Below, piece by piece: positions 1-6,344 of a stretch of DNA of 14,021 bases. The position numbers were made by a program, and so were the translations under genes. The notes under the pieces are model-generated. The model worked only from the letters and a program-made list of their open reading frames with translations, did not search any database and was not told the DNA's origin. The DNA comes from Pseudomonadota bacterium (GTDB taxonomy: Bacteria > Pseudomonadota > Alphaproteobacteria > Rhizobiales > Beijerinckiaceae): NCBI GenBank assembly GCA_023423995.1, contig JAFAEL010000039.1, positions 1 to 14,021 on the forward strand, in the 5' to 3' direction. Positions within the stretch are counted from its first letter, which is position 1, and each line of letters starts with the position of its first letter.

Positions 1-559
1 CGAGAGCACGAGTCGACTGGCGCTGCATGTCATGGCCGAAGGCGTAATCGGCGGAGACGTAGAACCAGGTCTTTCCGCCCTGTTGCACGAGCGCCTGGGT
101 CGGGACGTTCGCCATCGTCCAGGTGTCGATCGAGTAATGCACCGTGTTGGGCGAGCATTGCGCGCCGGTCAGCGCACTCGATACGCCGCCCGTCACCAGG
201 AAGGTGCGGTTCGCATTCTTGACGATTTCGCTAACCGCGAGCGCGACGGCCGAGTTCGGCACATCGATGATGAGGTCGACGCCTTCCGTGTCGACCCAGC
301 GGCGGGCGATGGTCGAGCCGACATCGGCCTTGTTCTGGTGATCGCCCGAGATCACCTCGACGGCCCGGCCGGGATGCTTGGCCCGGTAGTCCTCCGCCGC
401 CATCTTCGCAGCCAGGACGGAGCCCGGGCCGCTCACGTCGGCGAAGCCGCCGCCGAGATCCGAGAGGACGCCGATGCGGATGGGCGGCCCCGACTGGGCC
501 GCGGCGGCGGTCGCGACCGCCAACCCCAGCGTGAATGCTGCAAGGCCGGACCATCTCAT
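1..559 (-). CDS. LIV-type ABC transporter substrate-binding protein, partial (3' end outside window)
   Basis: This is the N-terminal 186 residues of a periplasmic binding protein of the Leu/Ile/Val-type family (Peripla_BP_6 fold), which delivers a solute to an ABC permease. Residues 1-21 form a signal peptide (MRW start, hydrophobic stretch, Ala-rich end before Gln22). The mature part opens with the family pattern I-R-I-G-V-L-S-D near residue 30, followed by S-G-P-G-S-V-L-A-A-K-M-A and later the Y-V-S-A-D-Y-A-F-G-H motif near residue 172. The start at 559 is preceded by GAGGGAG about 8 bases upstream; an ATG at 554 is in another frame. It differs clearly from the binding protein at 12108-13250, so it is not a simple duplication. 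It has its own promoter-like element and probably begins a separate transcript. No permease or ATPase is seen with it inside the window, so it may be an alternative receptor for the LivFGHM set. Ligand unknown. Confidence 0.9.
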   Translation of the reverse strand, partial: MRWSGLAAFTLGLAVATAAAAQSGPPIRIGVLSDLGGGFADVSGPGSVLAAKMAAEDYRAKHPGRAVEVISGDHQNKADVGSTIARRWVDTEGVDLIIDVPNSAVALAVSEIVKNANRTFLVTGGVSSALTGAQCSPNTVHYSIDTWTMANVPTQALVQQGGKTWFYVSADYAFGHDMQRQSTRAL

Positions 560-602
560 AACGTTTCTCCCTCTCGCGAAGCCCGTTGCGGGTCTCAAAA
601 AC

Positions 603-631
603 ATGATACTCGTTAGTATGTACACGGACAA
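603..631 (-). promoter_or_regulatory. Sigma70-like promoter for the gene starting at 559
   Basis: Read on the minus strand, TTGTCC (626-631) is followed after exactly 17 bases by TATCAT (603-608). This is a good match to the TTGACA-N17-TATAAT consensus in one of the two AT-richer stretches of the window. Transcription would start near 596, giving a leader of roughly 35-40 bases before the ATG at 559. The -35 box overlaps the foot of the hairpin at 628-649. Promoter activity is inferred from the pattern only. Confidence 0.5.
606..619. promoter_or_regulatory. Perfect inverted repeat ATACT-N4-AGTAT, putative operator
   Basis: A 14-base perfect inverted repeat (ATACT at 606-610, AGTAT at 615-619, four-base centre) lies across the spacer and overlaps half of the proposed -10 box. 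Size, symmetry and placement suit a dimeric repressor such as a TetR-family regulator, which would block RNA polymerase here. The regulator is not encoded in the window and its identity is unknown. Confidence 0.45.
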
Positions 632-649
632 GCGCAAGGCCGCGCTTGT
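628..649 (-). terminator. Hairpin after the SDR gene, possible end of the long operon
   Basis: ACAAGCGC (628-635) and GCGCTTGT (642-649) form a perfect 8-base-pair stem with a 6-base loop, starting 9 bases after the stop codon of the SDR gene at 659. On the minus-strand transcript no U-run follows at once (CCGUGUA; a run of five U comes only some 27 bases later). It is therefore a weak intrinsic terminator at best, or a 3' stabilising stem. Confidence 0.4.
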
Positions 650-658
650 TGCCGTCCC

Positions 659-1438
659 TCAGGCGTTCATCTCGCTACCGCCGTTCACGGACAGGCTCTG
701 GCCGGTGATGAAGGATGCACCGTTCGACAGGAGGAAGCAGACGGGAGGCGCAACCTCATCAGGCGTGCTCCAACGGCCAAGCGGGATCTTGGCAAGGTAG
801 GTGTCGCGGAACTTCTCGCCCCGGATCACTTCCGTCATCGGCGTCTCGACCATGCCGAACGAGACCGTGTTCGCCCGGATGTTGTAGCGGGCCCATTCGC
901 GCGCGGCGCTCATCGTGGCGCCCAGTATTCCGGCCTTAGCGGCGCTGTAGTTGATCTGGCCGATCGTTCCCTGTCGGCCAGCATCCGACGAGATGTTGAC
1001 GATCGCCGCTGCGACCGGCTGGCCCGCCTTGTGCCGCGCGATCAACCGACGGCCGACCGCCTGCATGCACAGGAACGCTCCTGTGAGGTGGACGCGGAGA
1101 ACCTGCTCCCACTGCGCGACCGTCATCTTTTCGATCATGGCCGGACGGGTGATGCCGGCCGTGTTGACCAGCCCGTCCACCACCCCGAACGTCTGCATGG
1201 CGCGTTCGACGAGCCCCTCCACGAAGTCCGGATCGGCTACATCACCCGCACCTGTGAGCACGCGGCCATCCGGGAACGAGGCCGCTGCGGCCTTGAGGGC
1301 GTCTGGGTTCATGTCCGCCAGGACGACATTCGCTCCCAGATCGGAGGCGAGCTTCGCCACGCCGAAGCCGATGCCCTGGCCCGCGCCGGTGACCAGCACC
1401 GTCCGGTCGGCAAGGGACATAGGGTTCAGTTTGTTCAT
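659..1438 (-). CDS. SDR-family NAD(P)-dependent oxidoreductase (FabG-like)
   Basis: A 259-residue classical short-chain dehydrogenase, the usual length. It has the nucleotide-binding T-G-A-G-Q-G-I-G at 17-24, an Asp at the end of beta-2 (Asp42, suggesting NAD rather than NADP), N-T-A-G at 92-95, catalytic Ser near 151 in N-I-S-S-D, and Y-S-A-A-K at 164-168. The Asn of the usual catalytic tetrad is His117 (V-H-L-T-G), a variant seen in many FabG-like proteins. The start at 1438 is set by AGGAAGG (1447-1453) 8 bases upstream; the internal Met7 has no ribosome site. It is the last gene of the leftward operon, 47 bases after the TctC-like gene and followed by a hairpin. In this setting it most likely oxidises a hydroxyacyl-CoA or a hydroxylated intermediate. 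The D-hydroxyacyl product expected from the MaoC hydratase would suit a FabG-type enzyme, but that pairing is inference. Confidence 0.9.
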   Translation of the reverse strand: MNKLNPMSLADRTVLVTGAGQGIGFGVAKLASDLGANVVLADMNPDALKAAAASFPDGRVLTGAGDVADPDFVEGLVERAMQTFGVVDGLVNTAGITRPAMIEKMTVAQWEQVLRVHLTGAFLCMQAVGRRLIARHKAGQPVAAAIVNISSDAGRQGTIGQINYSAAKAGILGATMSAAREWARYNIRANTVSFGMVETPMTEVIRGEKFRDTYLAKIPLGRWSTPDEVAPPVCFLLSNGASFITGQSLSVNGGSEMNA

Positions 1439-1485
1439 CCTCGAAACCTTCCTGCTTACCACTTTGCGATCGGGCTCTGCCCGGC

Positions 1486-2463
1486 TCAGTTCTCGATCTT
1501 GACGCCAGCCTCGCGGATCACTCCGCCCCAGAGGGTGCTTTCCTTGGCGATGAAGTCCTTCAACTCGGCCGGGCTCATCGGTACGGCGACGTTGCCGATC
1601 TCCTCCATGCGCTTCGCGAAGTCGGGCGAGCGGACAACCTTGTCGATCTCGGCGCTCAGGCGGGCGGTCACCTCGGCCGGCGTCCCGGCCGGCGCCAGCA
1701 CGGCGAACCAGGATTCGGCCTGGACCTTCGGGTAGCCCAACTCGGCAAAGGTCGGCACGTCCGGCATCTGCGGCAGGCGCTGGGAGCTCAGAACGGCCAG
1801 GGCCCGGTAGGCGCCGGCCTGCACGTTCGGGACCGCGTTGGTGAGGGCCTCGACGTTGCTGTCCACGATACCGGCCATCATGTCCTGCGTGGCGGGCGCC
1901 GCGCCGCGATAATGGACGTGCGTGACCTTGACGCCGAGTTCCCTGGCGGCCACCTCGCCAGCGAGGTGGACGAGGCTTCCCGGTCCGTTGGTGGCGTTGT
2001 TGACGGCAGTCGGCCGCGCCAGCGCATGGGCGCGGAACTCGGCCAGCGTCTTGGCCGGAAAATCCTTCTTCACGACGAAGGCGAACGGGACCTTCACGAC
2101 CATCGAGATCGGCCCGAAGTCGGCCAGGGTGTAGCGCACCTTCATGACGTGCGGGATCGTCGTGAAGGTGCTCGCGCTCGCCAGGAGCAGCGTGTAGCCG
2201 TCCTTCTGGGCATTGGCCACGACCGTCGCCCCGATCGTGGTCGACGCGCCGCCGCGGTTCTCGATGACGATCTGCTGGCCGAGGCCCGGCGTAAGCCGCT
2301 CCGCCAGCAGTCGCGCGACGACATCCGTCGTCCCGCCCGCCGGGAACGGCACGACCAGCGTTACGGGCCGCACCGGGTAGTCGGCCGCCCGGGCGGGCGG
2401 CCCAGCGAACACCGCCGCCGCAGCCAGCGCACCCAGGACGCGCCATGCCATCCAGCCTGCCAT
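1486..2463 (-). CDS. TctC/Bug-family periplasmic solute-binding protein
   Basis: A 325-residue extracytoplasmic receptor of the tripartite tricarboxylate transporter family. Residues 1-27 are a signal peptide (Ala-rich core, A-R-A before Ala27-Asp28-Tyr29-Pro30). The mature start Y-P-V-R-P-V-T-L-V-V-P-F-P-A-G-G-T-T-D at 29-47 and E-N-R-G-G-A at 68-73 are family signatures; known members bind carboxylates. I chose the ATG at 2463 because GGGAG (2472-2476) lies 8 bases upstream; an earlier ATG at 2484 would put that site inside the coding region and spoil the signal peptide. It lies 45 bases after the crotonase gene. The window holds no TctA or TctB membrane partner, so it either works with a transporter elsewhere or is a sensor or scavenging protein, as is common for the many orphan Bug proteins in proteobacteria. 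Its presence supports a carboxylate as pathway substrate. Confidence 0.92.
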   Translation of the reverse strand: MAGWMAWRVLGALAAAAVFAGPPARAADYPVRPVTLVVPFPAGGTTDVVARLLAERLTPGLGQQIVIENRGGASTTIGATVVANAQKDGYTLLLASASTFTTIPHVMKVRYTLADFGPISMVVKVPFAFVVKKDFPAKTLAEFRAHALARPTAVNNATNGPGSLVHLAGEVAARELGVKVTHVHYRGAAPATQDMMAGIVDSNVEALTNAVPNVQAGAYRALAVLSSQRLPQMPDVPTFAELGYPKVQAESWFAVLAPAGTPAEVTARLSAEIDKVVRSPDFAKRMEEIGNVAVPMSPAELKDFIAKESTLWGGVIREAGVKIEN

Positions 2464-2471
2464 CGATCGTT

Positions 2472-2476
2472 CTCCC
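2472..2476 (-). promoter_or_regulatory. Ribosome binding site fixing the TctC-like start
   Basis: GGGAG on the minus strand, 8 bases before the ATG at 2463. It falls inside the longer reading frame that begins at 2484 and so argues for the shorter protein. Confidence 0.6.
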
Positions 2477-2508
2477 TTGATCATGTTGTCGCTCGCAATC
2501 GGCTGAAC

Positions 2509-3297
2509 TTAGCGCTTCGGCCGCGGTGCCAGTGCCTTGGCGAGCGCCTCGCGATGCTCGGCGGTCGTGTGCGCGATGGCCTGCGCGGATGCTGAGAGTT
2601 GCAGCAGCGTGTCGAGCCGCGCGAAGCGGCCCTCGCGCAGCAGGCGCTTCGTGGCCCGCACCGCGAGCGGCGGGTTCACCGCGATGCGTCCGGCAAGCTT
2701 GCGGGCCGCGTCCATCAGCTCGGGCCCCGGCACGACCTTGGACACGAGCCCGCAGGCGAGCGCCTCCTCGGCCGAGAGGATGTCGCCCGTGAACGCCATC
2801 TCGCAGGCCTTCGACCACCCGACGATGCGCGGCAGGAGCCAGGCGCCGCCGTCGCCGGGGATGATGCCGATCTTGACGAAGCTTTCGGCGAACCGCGCCT
2901 CCTCGGCGGCAATGCGCAGGTCGCACATGCAGGCGAGGTCGGTCCCCGCGCCGATCGCCGGGCCGTTGACGGCCGCGATCACGGGCACGTCGAGCGCCTC
3001 GAAGGCGAGCGGGATGCGCTGGATGCCGTCCGTGTAATAGGCGATCGTGCTGGTCGGGTTGCGGGTGCGCTCGTCGAGCGCAGCTTCCATGGCCCGCAGG
3101 TCACCACCGGACGAAAACGCGCTGCCGGCACCGGTGAGGATCACGGCCCGGACGCTCTCGTCGGCCTGCACGCGGCCGAGCGCCGCGACGAGGCCTTCGA
3201 CCACGTCCCGCTCGGAGATCGGGTTCCGCTTCTCCGGCCGGTTGAGGGTGAGCGTGACGATGCCGCCGTCGGCCTCGTAGAGCACTGCGTCGTTCAT
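2509..3297 (-). CDS. Enoyl-CoA hydratase/isomerase (crotonase) family protein 1
   Basis: A 262-residue crotonase-fold protein acting on a CoA thioester. The oxyanion-hole segments are S-S-G-G-D-L (62-67) and N-G-P-A-I-G-A-G (111-118), and the C-terminal half has I-P-G-D-G-G (146-151). By eye alignment with rat crotonase, Glu144 corresponds to Asp120 and Glu164 to Phe140, so the classical two-glutamate hydratase centre is not intact. It may be an isomerase, a thioesterase-like or other crotonase reaction, or use Asp120 or Asp149. The start at 3297 follows GGAG about 9 bases upstream and gives a standard N-terminus; longer reading is possible in the frame but has no homologous character. It lies 25 bases after the acyl-CoA dehydrogenase gene. 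Paralogous to the crotonase at 5546-6340 but clearly divergent from it. Confidence 0.9.
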   Translation of the reverse strand: MNDAVLYEADGGIVTLTLNRPEKRNPISERDVVEGLVAALGRVQADESVRAVILTGAGSAFSSGGDLRAMEAALDERTRNPTSTIAYYTDGIQRIPLAFEALDVPVIAAVNGPAIGAGTDLACMCDLRIAAEEARFAESFVKIGIIPGDGGAWLLPRIVGWSKACEMAFTGDILSAEEALACGLVSKVVPGPELMDAARKLAGRIAVNPPLAVRATKRLLREGRFARLDTLLQLSASAQAIAHTTAEHREALAKALAPRPKR

Positions 3298-3322
3298 AGA
3301 TTCTGTCTCCGGAGGGGGCGTC

Positions 3323-4477
3323 TCAGCGCAGCCCGAGGCCGCGGGCGATGATGCCGCGCAGGATTTCGCGGGTGCCGCCGCGCAGCGAGAAGGAAGGGGC
3401 GTGCATGGTCGTGTAGGCAAGCACGCGCTCGAATTGCCGCGCAGCCGGGCTATCCGGGCCGTCGGCGACGAGGTCGCGCGCGATCTCGGGGATCTCCTGT
3501 TCGAGCAGCGCGCCGAGGTCCTTCACCATGGCGGCCTCGAGCGCCGGATCGGCGCCGGCCTGGAGCATGCCGGCGACGGAGCGCGACATGCGCCGAAGCG
3601 TGACGAGCTGCGCGCCGAGCCGGCCCAGCGCGATCTCCGCTCGCGCGTCGCCGGGCGCTTCCGACATCACGCGCACGAGCTCCACCAGGAGCTGGAACGA
3701 GGACAGGAAGCGCTCCGGCCCGCTCCGCTCATAGGCGAGCTCGCCCGTGACTTGCGCCCAGCCTTCGCCCTCGCGGCCAAGGATCGAATCCTCGGGCAGG
3801 AGCGCGTCGTCGAACACGACCTCGTTGAAGTGGTGCTCGCCCGTGAGGTTGCGGACGGGCCGGATGGTGATGCCCGGGAGGGTCAGATCGACGAGGAACT
3901 GGCTCGTTCCCGCGTGCCGCCGCTCAGGGTCGACGGGCCCGGTGCGGCAGAACAGGATCATGTAGTGGCAATGGTGGGCGTTCGTGGTCCACAGCTTCGT
4001 GCCGTTGACGCGCCAGCCGCCCGGCTCGCGCACGGCGCGGGTCCGCACGGAGGCGAGATCCGAGCCCGTATCCGGCTCGCTCATGCCGATGCAGAAGAAG
4101 CACTCTCCGGCCGCGATACGAGGCAGGATGGAGAGCTTTTGCTCCTCCGTGCCGAAGCGAAGGATGCTCGGGCCGCTCTGCCGCTCGGCGATCCAGTGCA
4201 GGCCGACTGGCGCACCCGCGGCGAGCAGTTCCTCGAGGAGGACGTAGCGCTCGAGCGCGGAGCGCTCGTGGCCCCCGTAGCGTTTCGGCCAGGTGAGGCC
4301 AAGCCAGCCCCGCTCGCCGAGTTTGCGAGAGAAGGCCGGATCATTGCCGTTCCAGCTCTGGGCGCGATCGATGGGCGGCCTGTCGGCAAGCTCCTGCTGG
4401 AGGAAAGTGCGGACCTCCGCCCGGAAGGCTTCGCCTTCGGGGGAGGGCGGGGGAGGCGGAAAAGTGAATCTGGACAT
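3323..4477 (-). CDS. Acyl-CoA dehydrogenase, FAD-motif subunit (alpha-like)
   Basis: A 384-residue acyl-CoA dehydrogenase of normal length. It carries W-L-G-L-T-W-P (58-64), the conserved M-S-E-P-D-T-G-S-D flavin/substrate loop (132-140), W-R-V-N-G-T-K-L-W-T-T (155-165), and the C-terminal R-G-G-T-R-E-I-L-R (366-374). The glutamate used by medium-chain enzymes (E-G-T) is Gly367 here; Glu250 in A-Y-E-R-S-G lies where isovaleryl-CoA dehydrogenase has its base, so it is a candidate catalytic residue (by-eye alignment). The next gene upstream, 10 bases away, encodes an unlike acyl-CoA dehydrogenase. Adjacent unlike pairs are the hallmark of alpha2beta2 dehydrogenases such as the mycobacterial FadE26-FadE27 and FadE28-FadE29 steroid enzymes. 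No strong ribosome site precedes ATG 4477, so translation is probably coupled to the upstream gene. Confidence 0.92.
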   Translation of the reverse strand: MSRFTFPPPPPSPEGEAFRAEVRTFLQQELADRPPIDRAQSWNGNDPAFSRKLGERGWLGLTWPKRYGGHERSALERYVLLEELLAAGAPVGLHWIAERQSGPSILRFGTEEQKLSILPRIAAGECFFCIGMSEPDTGSDLASVRTRAVREPGGWRVNGTKLWTTNAHHCHYMILFCRTGPVDPERRHAGTSQFLVDLTLPGITIRPVRNLTGEHHFNEVVFDDALLPEDSILGREGEGWAQVTGELAYERSGPERFLSSFQLLVELVRVMSEAPGDARAEIALGRLGAQLVTLRRMSRSVAGMLQAGADPALEAAMVKDLGALLEQEIPEIARDLVADGPDSPAARQFERVLAYTTMHAPSFSLRGGTREILRGIIARGLGLR

Positions 4478-4487
4478 GTTCGATCCG

Positions 4488-5543
4488 TTAGACGGTCGTC
4501 AGCGCAGGCCAGAGCCCGTCGGGGCCGGCGGCGGCGAGATGGCGGCCGAGTTCGCGGGCCCATTCGGCCTCGCGCCCGAACTCGTCGCGCCATCCCCAGA
4601 GCCGACGGGTGAATTCGTGCAGGCGGTGCTCCTGCGTGAAGCCGATCGCGCCATGGACCTGGTGCGCGATGGCGGCTCCGGCGCCGGCTGCCTCGCCGGT
4701 TCGGACCTTGGCGGCCGCGACCGCCGGCAGGAGGCCGTCATCCCAGGCGGCGATCGCCTCGGCCGCGATCCCGGCGGCCGCTACTGCGGAAGCAGTCTGG
4801 CCGGCGAGCACCGCGAGGCTCTGCTGGATAGCCTGGAACTTTCCGAGCGCCCGCCCGAACTGCTTGCGCTCCTGCGCGTAGTGCGCCGTCATCGCGCTGA
4901 CGCTGCGCAGTGCTCCTGCCATGAGCAGCGCTCGGGTCGCAGCACCGGCTGCCCGCCACTCTCGCGCCCCGAAGGCGACCGTCGTCGTCGCGGCCGCGGC
5001 ACCTTCGAAGCGCAGATCGTCGCGCGGCTCTCCCACGATACCGGTATTCGGCTCGACGCTGAGTGCCGACTGAGGCAGGCAGATCACGGCCGTTCCGGAT
5101 GCGGAACCCGCGAGCGCAACAACGGCGCGGGCGTGACGGCCCCACGGCACGTTGCGGGCGTGCCCGGATGCCCGGCCTGACGCGTCAAGGGTGATGTCCG
5201 CGGTCGGCGCGACGGCGAGCGGCCCGGCCGGGATCTCGAGCCCGGCCTTCGCCAGCAGGAAGCCTGCCAGCATTGTGTCGGCGAGCGGCAGCGGCAGCGC
5301 ATGTTCGCCGGCCACCATCAGCAGCGGCAGCGCCTCGTCGACGGGGACGCCGAATCCTCCCGCTTCCTCCGGCAGGAGTGCCGAGGGCAGCCCGAGTTCC
5401 TCGACGGCCGACCACAGGTCCAGCGGGAATTCGTCGGCCGCGACCTGGGCGCGTGCCGCAGGCGTGACGACGTCAGCGAGCAGGCGCTCGGTCGCCTCGC
5501 GGAGCATGTCGCCCGCGGATTCATCAGATCGGTCAGTGTTCAA
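4488..5543 (-). CDS. Acyl-CoA dehydrogenase, beta-like subunit lacking the central FAD loop
   Basis: A 351-residue member of the acyl-CoA dehydrogenase superfamily, shorter than a stand-alone enzyme. The N-terminal helical domain ends with L-G-L-P-S-A-L-L-P-E-E-A-G-G-F-G (50-65); the middle beta domain is reduced and has no S-E-P-x-x-G-S-D loop. The C-terminal domain is well kept: E-R-K-Q-F-G-R (225-231), K-F-Q-A-I-Q (235-240), and Q-V-H-G-A-I-G-F-T-Q-E-H (295-306) followed by L-H-E-F-T-R-R. This pattern matches the second subunit of heteromeric dehydrogenases, and the partner is the adjacent gene. The start is a TTG at 5543, two bases after the stop of the crotonase gene, which fits coupled translation; an in-frame ATG at 5507 (Met13) is the alternative and would still leave the domain whole. 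Confidence 0.85.
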   Translation of the reverse strand: MNTDRSDESAGDMLREATERLLADVVTPAARAQVAADEFPLDLWSAVEELGLPSALLPEEAGGFGVPVDEALPLLMVAGEHALPLPLADTMLAGFLLAKAGLEIPAGPLAVAPTADITLDASGRASGHARNVPWGRHARAVVALAGSASGTAVICLPQSALSVEPNTGIVGEPRDDLRFEGAAAATTTVAFGAREWRAAGAATRALLMAGALRSVSAMTAHYAQERKQFGRALGKFQAIQQSLAVLAGQTASAVAAAGIAAEAIAAWDDGLLPAVAAAKVRTGEAAGAGAAIAHQVHGAIGFTQEHRLHEFTRRLWGWRDEFGREAEWARELGRHLAAAGPDGLWPALTTV

Positions 5544-5545
5544 GG

Positions 5546-6340
5546 TCAGCGTCCCTGGAAGATGGGCGGTCGCTTATCGAGGAAGGCCGCCTTGCCCTCG
5601 GCGTGGTCGGAGGTCTGGAAGAGCGCGGCCTGGGCGCTTCTCTCCCAATCGAGCACCTCGTCGAGCCTGCCGGCGAGCGCCTCCTTGGCGACGGCTGTCG
5701 AGAGAGGTGCGAGCGCCTCGAAGGCGCGGGCGCGGGCCACGGCTCGCTCGAGAGCGGTCCCGTTGGGCACGACCTCGTCAACGAGGCCGATGCGCTCGGC
5801 CGCCTCCGCCGAGACGGGCTCCGCGTAGAGCAGAATCTGGCGGGCGCGGCCGATTCCGACCCGGGCCGGCAGCGTCAGGAGGAGCCCGGCATCGGCGACG
5901 AGGCCGACCTTCGGAAAGGACGCGATGAAGCGGGCGCCGGCGCTGGCGACGATCGTGTCGCAGCAGAGCGCGAGACTGAAGCCCGCCCCTGCCGCCGGCC
6001 CCTCGACGGCCGCGATGAAGGGCTTGCTCGACTTTACGATCGAACGGACGATCCCGTGCAGGAGGCGGAACCGCTCGCGCCCGGCCGCCAACCCGTCGTT
6101 CCGCATTGCCGTGAGGTCGCCCCCCGCGCTGAAGACCCTGGAGCCACCCGTCAGCACGACGGCGCGGATCTCGGGATCGCGCTCTATCCGGTCGATCGCT
6201 TCCGCGAGCGCAACGCGGAGCGCAGGCGAGAGCGCGTTCCGCTTTGTCGGCTCGTTGAGGGTCAGGATGGCAACGGATGCGTTTCGGCTCTCGAGGAGAA
6301 CGGGCTCTACGCCCGGATTGGGGGTTGTCGTGTCGCCCAC
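5546..6340 (-). CDS. Enoyl-CoA hydratase/isomerase (crotonase) family protein 2, PaaG-like
   Basis: A 264-residue crotonase-fold protein. Oxyanion segments are S-A-G-G-D-L (71-76) and E-G-P-A-A-G-A-G-F (113-121). The two crotonase glutamates are replaced (Ser122 and Phe142 by eye alignment), while F-P-K-V-G-L-V-A-D-A-G (142-152) places Asp150 where PaaG-type and dienoyl-CoA isomerases have a catalytic aspartate. Isomerisation of a double bond in a CoA thioester is thus likelier than simple hydration. Start codon is GTG at 6340, four bases after the stop of the hydratase gene, with AGGGTG just upstream; no in-frame ATG gives a complete domain. The gene touches its downstream neighbour (two bases to the dehydrogenase TTG). 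Confidence 0.9.
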   Translation of the reverse strand: MGDTTTPNPGVEPVLLESRNASVAILTLNEPTKRNALSPALRVALAEAIDRIERDPEIRAVVLTGGSRVFSAGGDLTAMRNDGLAAGRERFRLLHGIVRSIVKSSKPFIAAVEGPAAGAGFSLALCCDTIVASAGARFIASFPKVGLVADAGLLLTLPARVGIGRARQILLYAEPVSAEAAERIGLVDEVVPNGTALERAVARARAFEALAPLSTAVAKEALAGRLDEVLDWERSAQAALFQTSDHAEGKAAFLDKRPPIFQGR

Positions 6341-6344
6341 GGGA

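Noticed and set aside
582..592. Small CCCG-TTG-CGGG hairpin in the leader of the left-end gene
   Set aside because: Four base pairs with a three-base loop in GC-rich DNA is expected by chance.
659..2926. A 755-codon open frame on the minus strand running through three genes
   Set aside because: Only its last 259 codons have protein character (the SDR). The rest is Arg/Gly/Ala-rich and antiparallel in frame to the TctC-like and crotonase genes, a typical effect of high GC.
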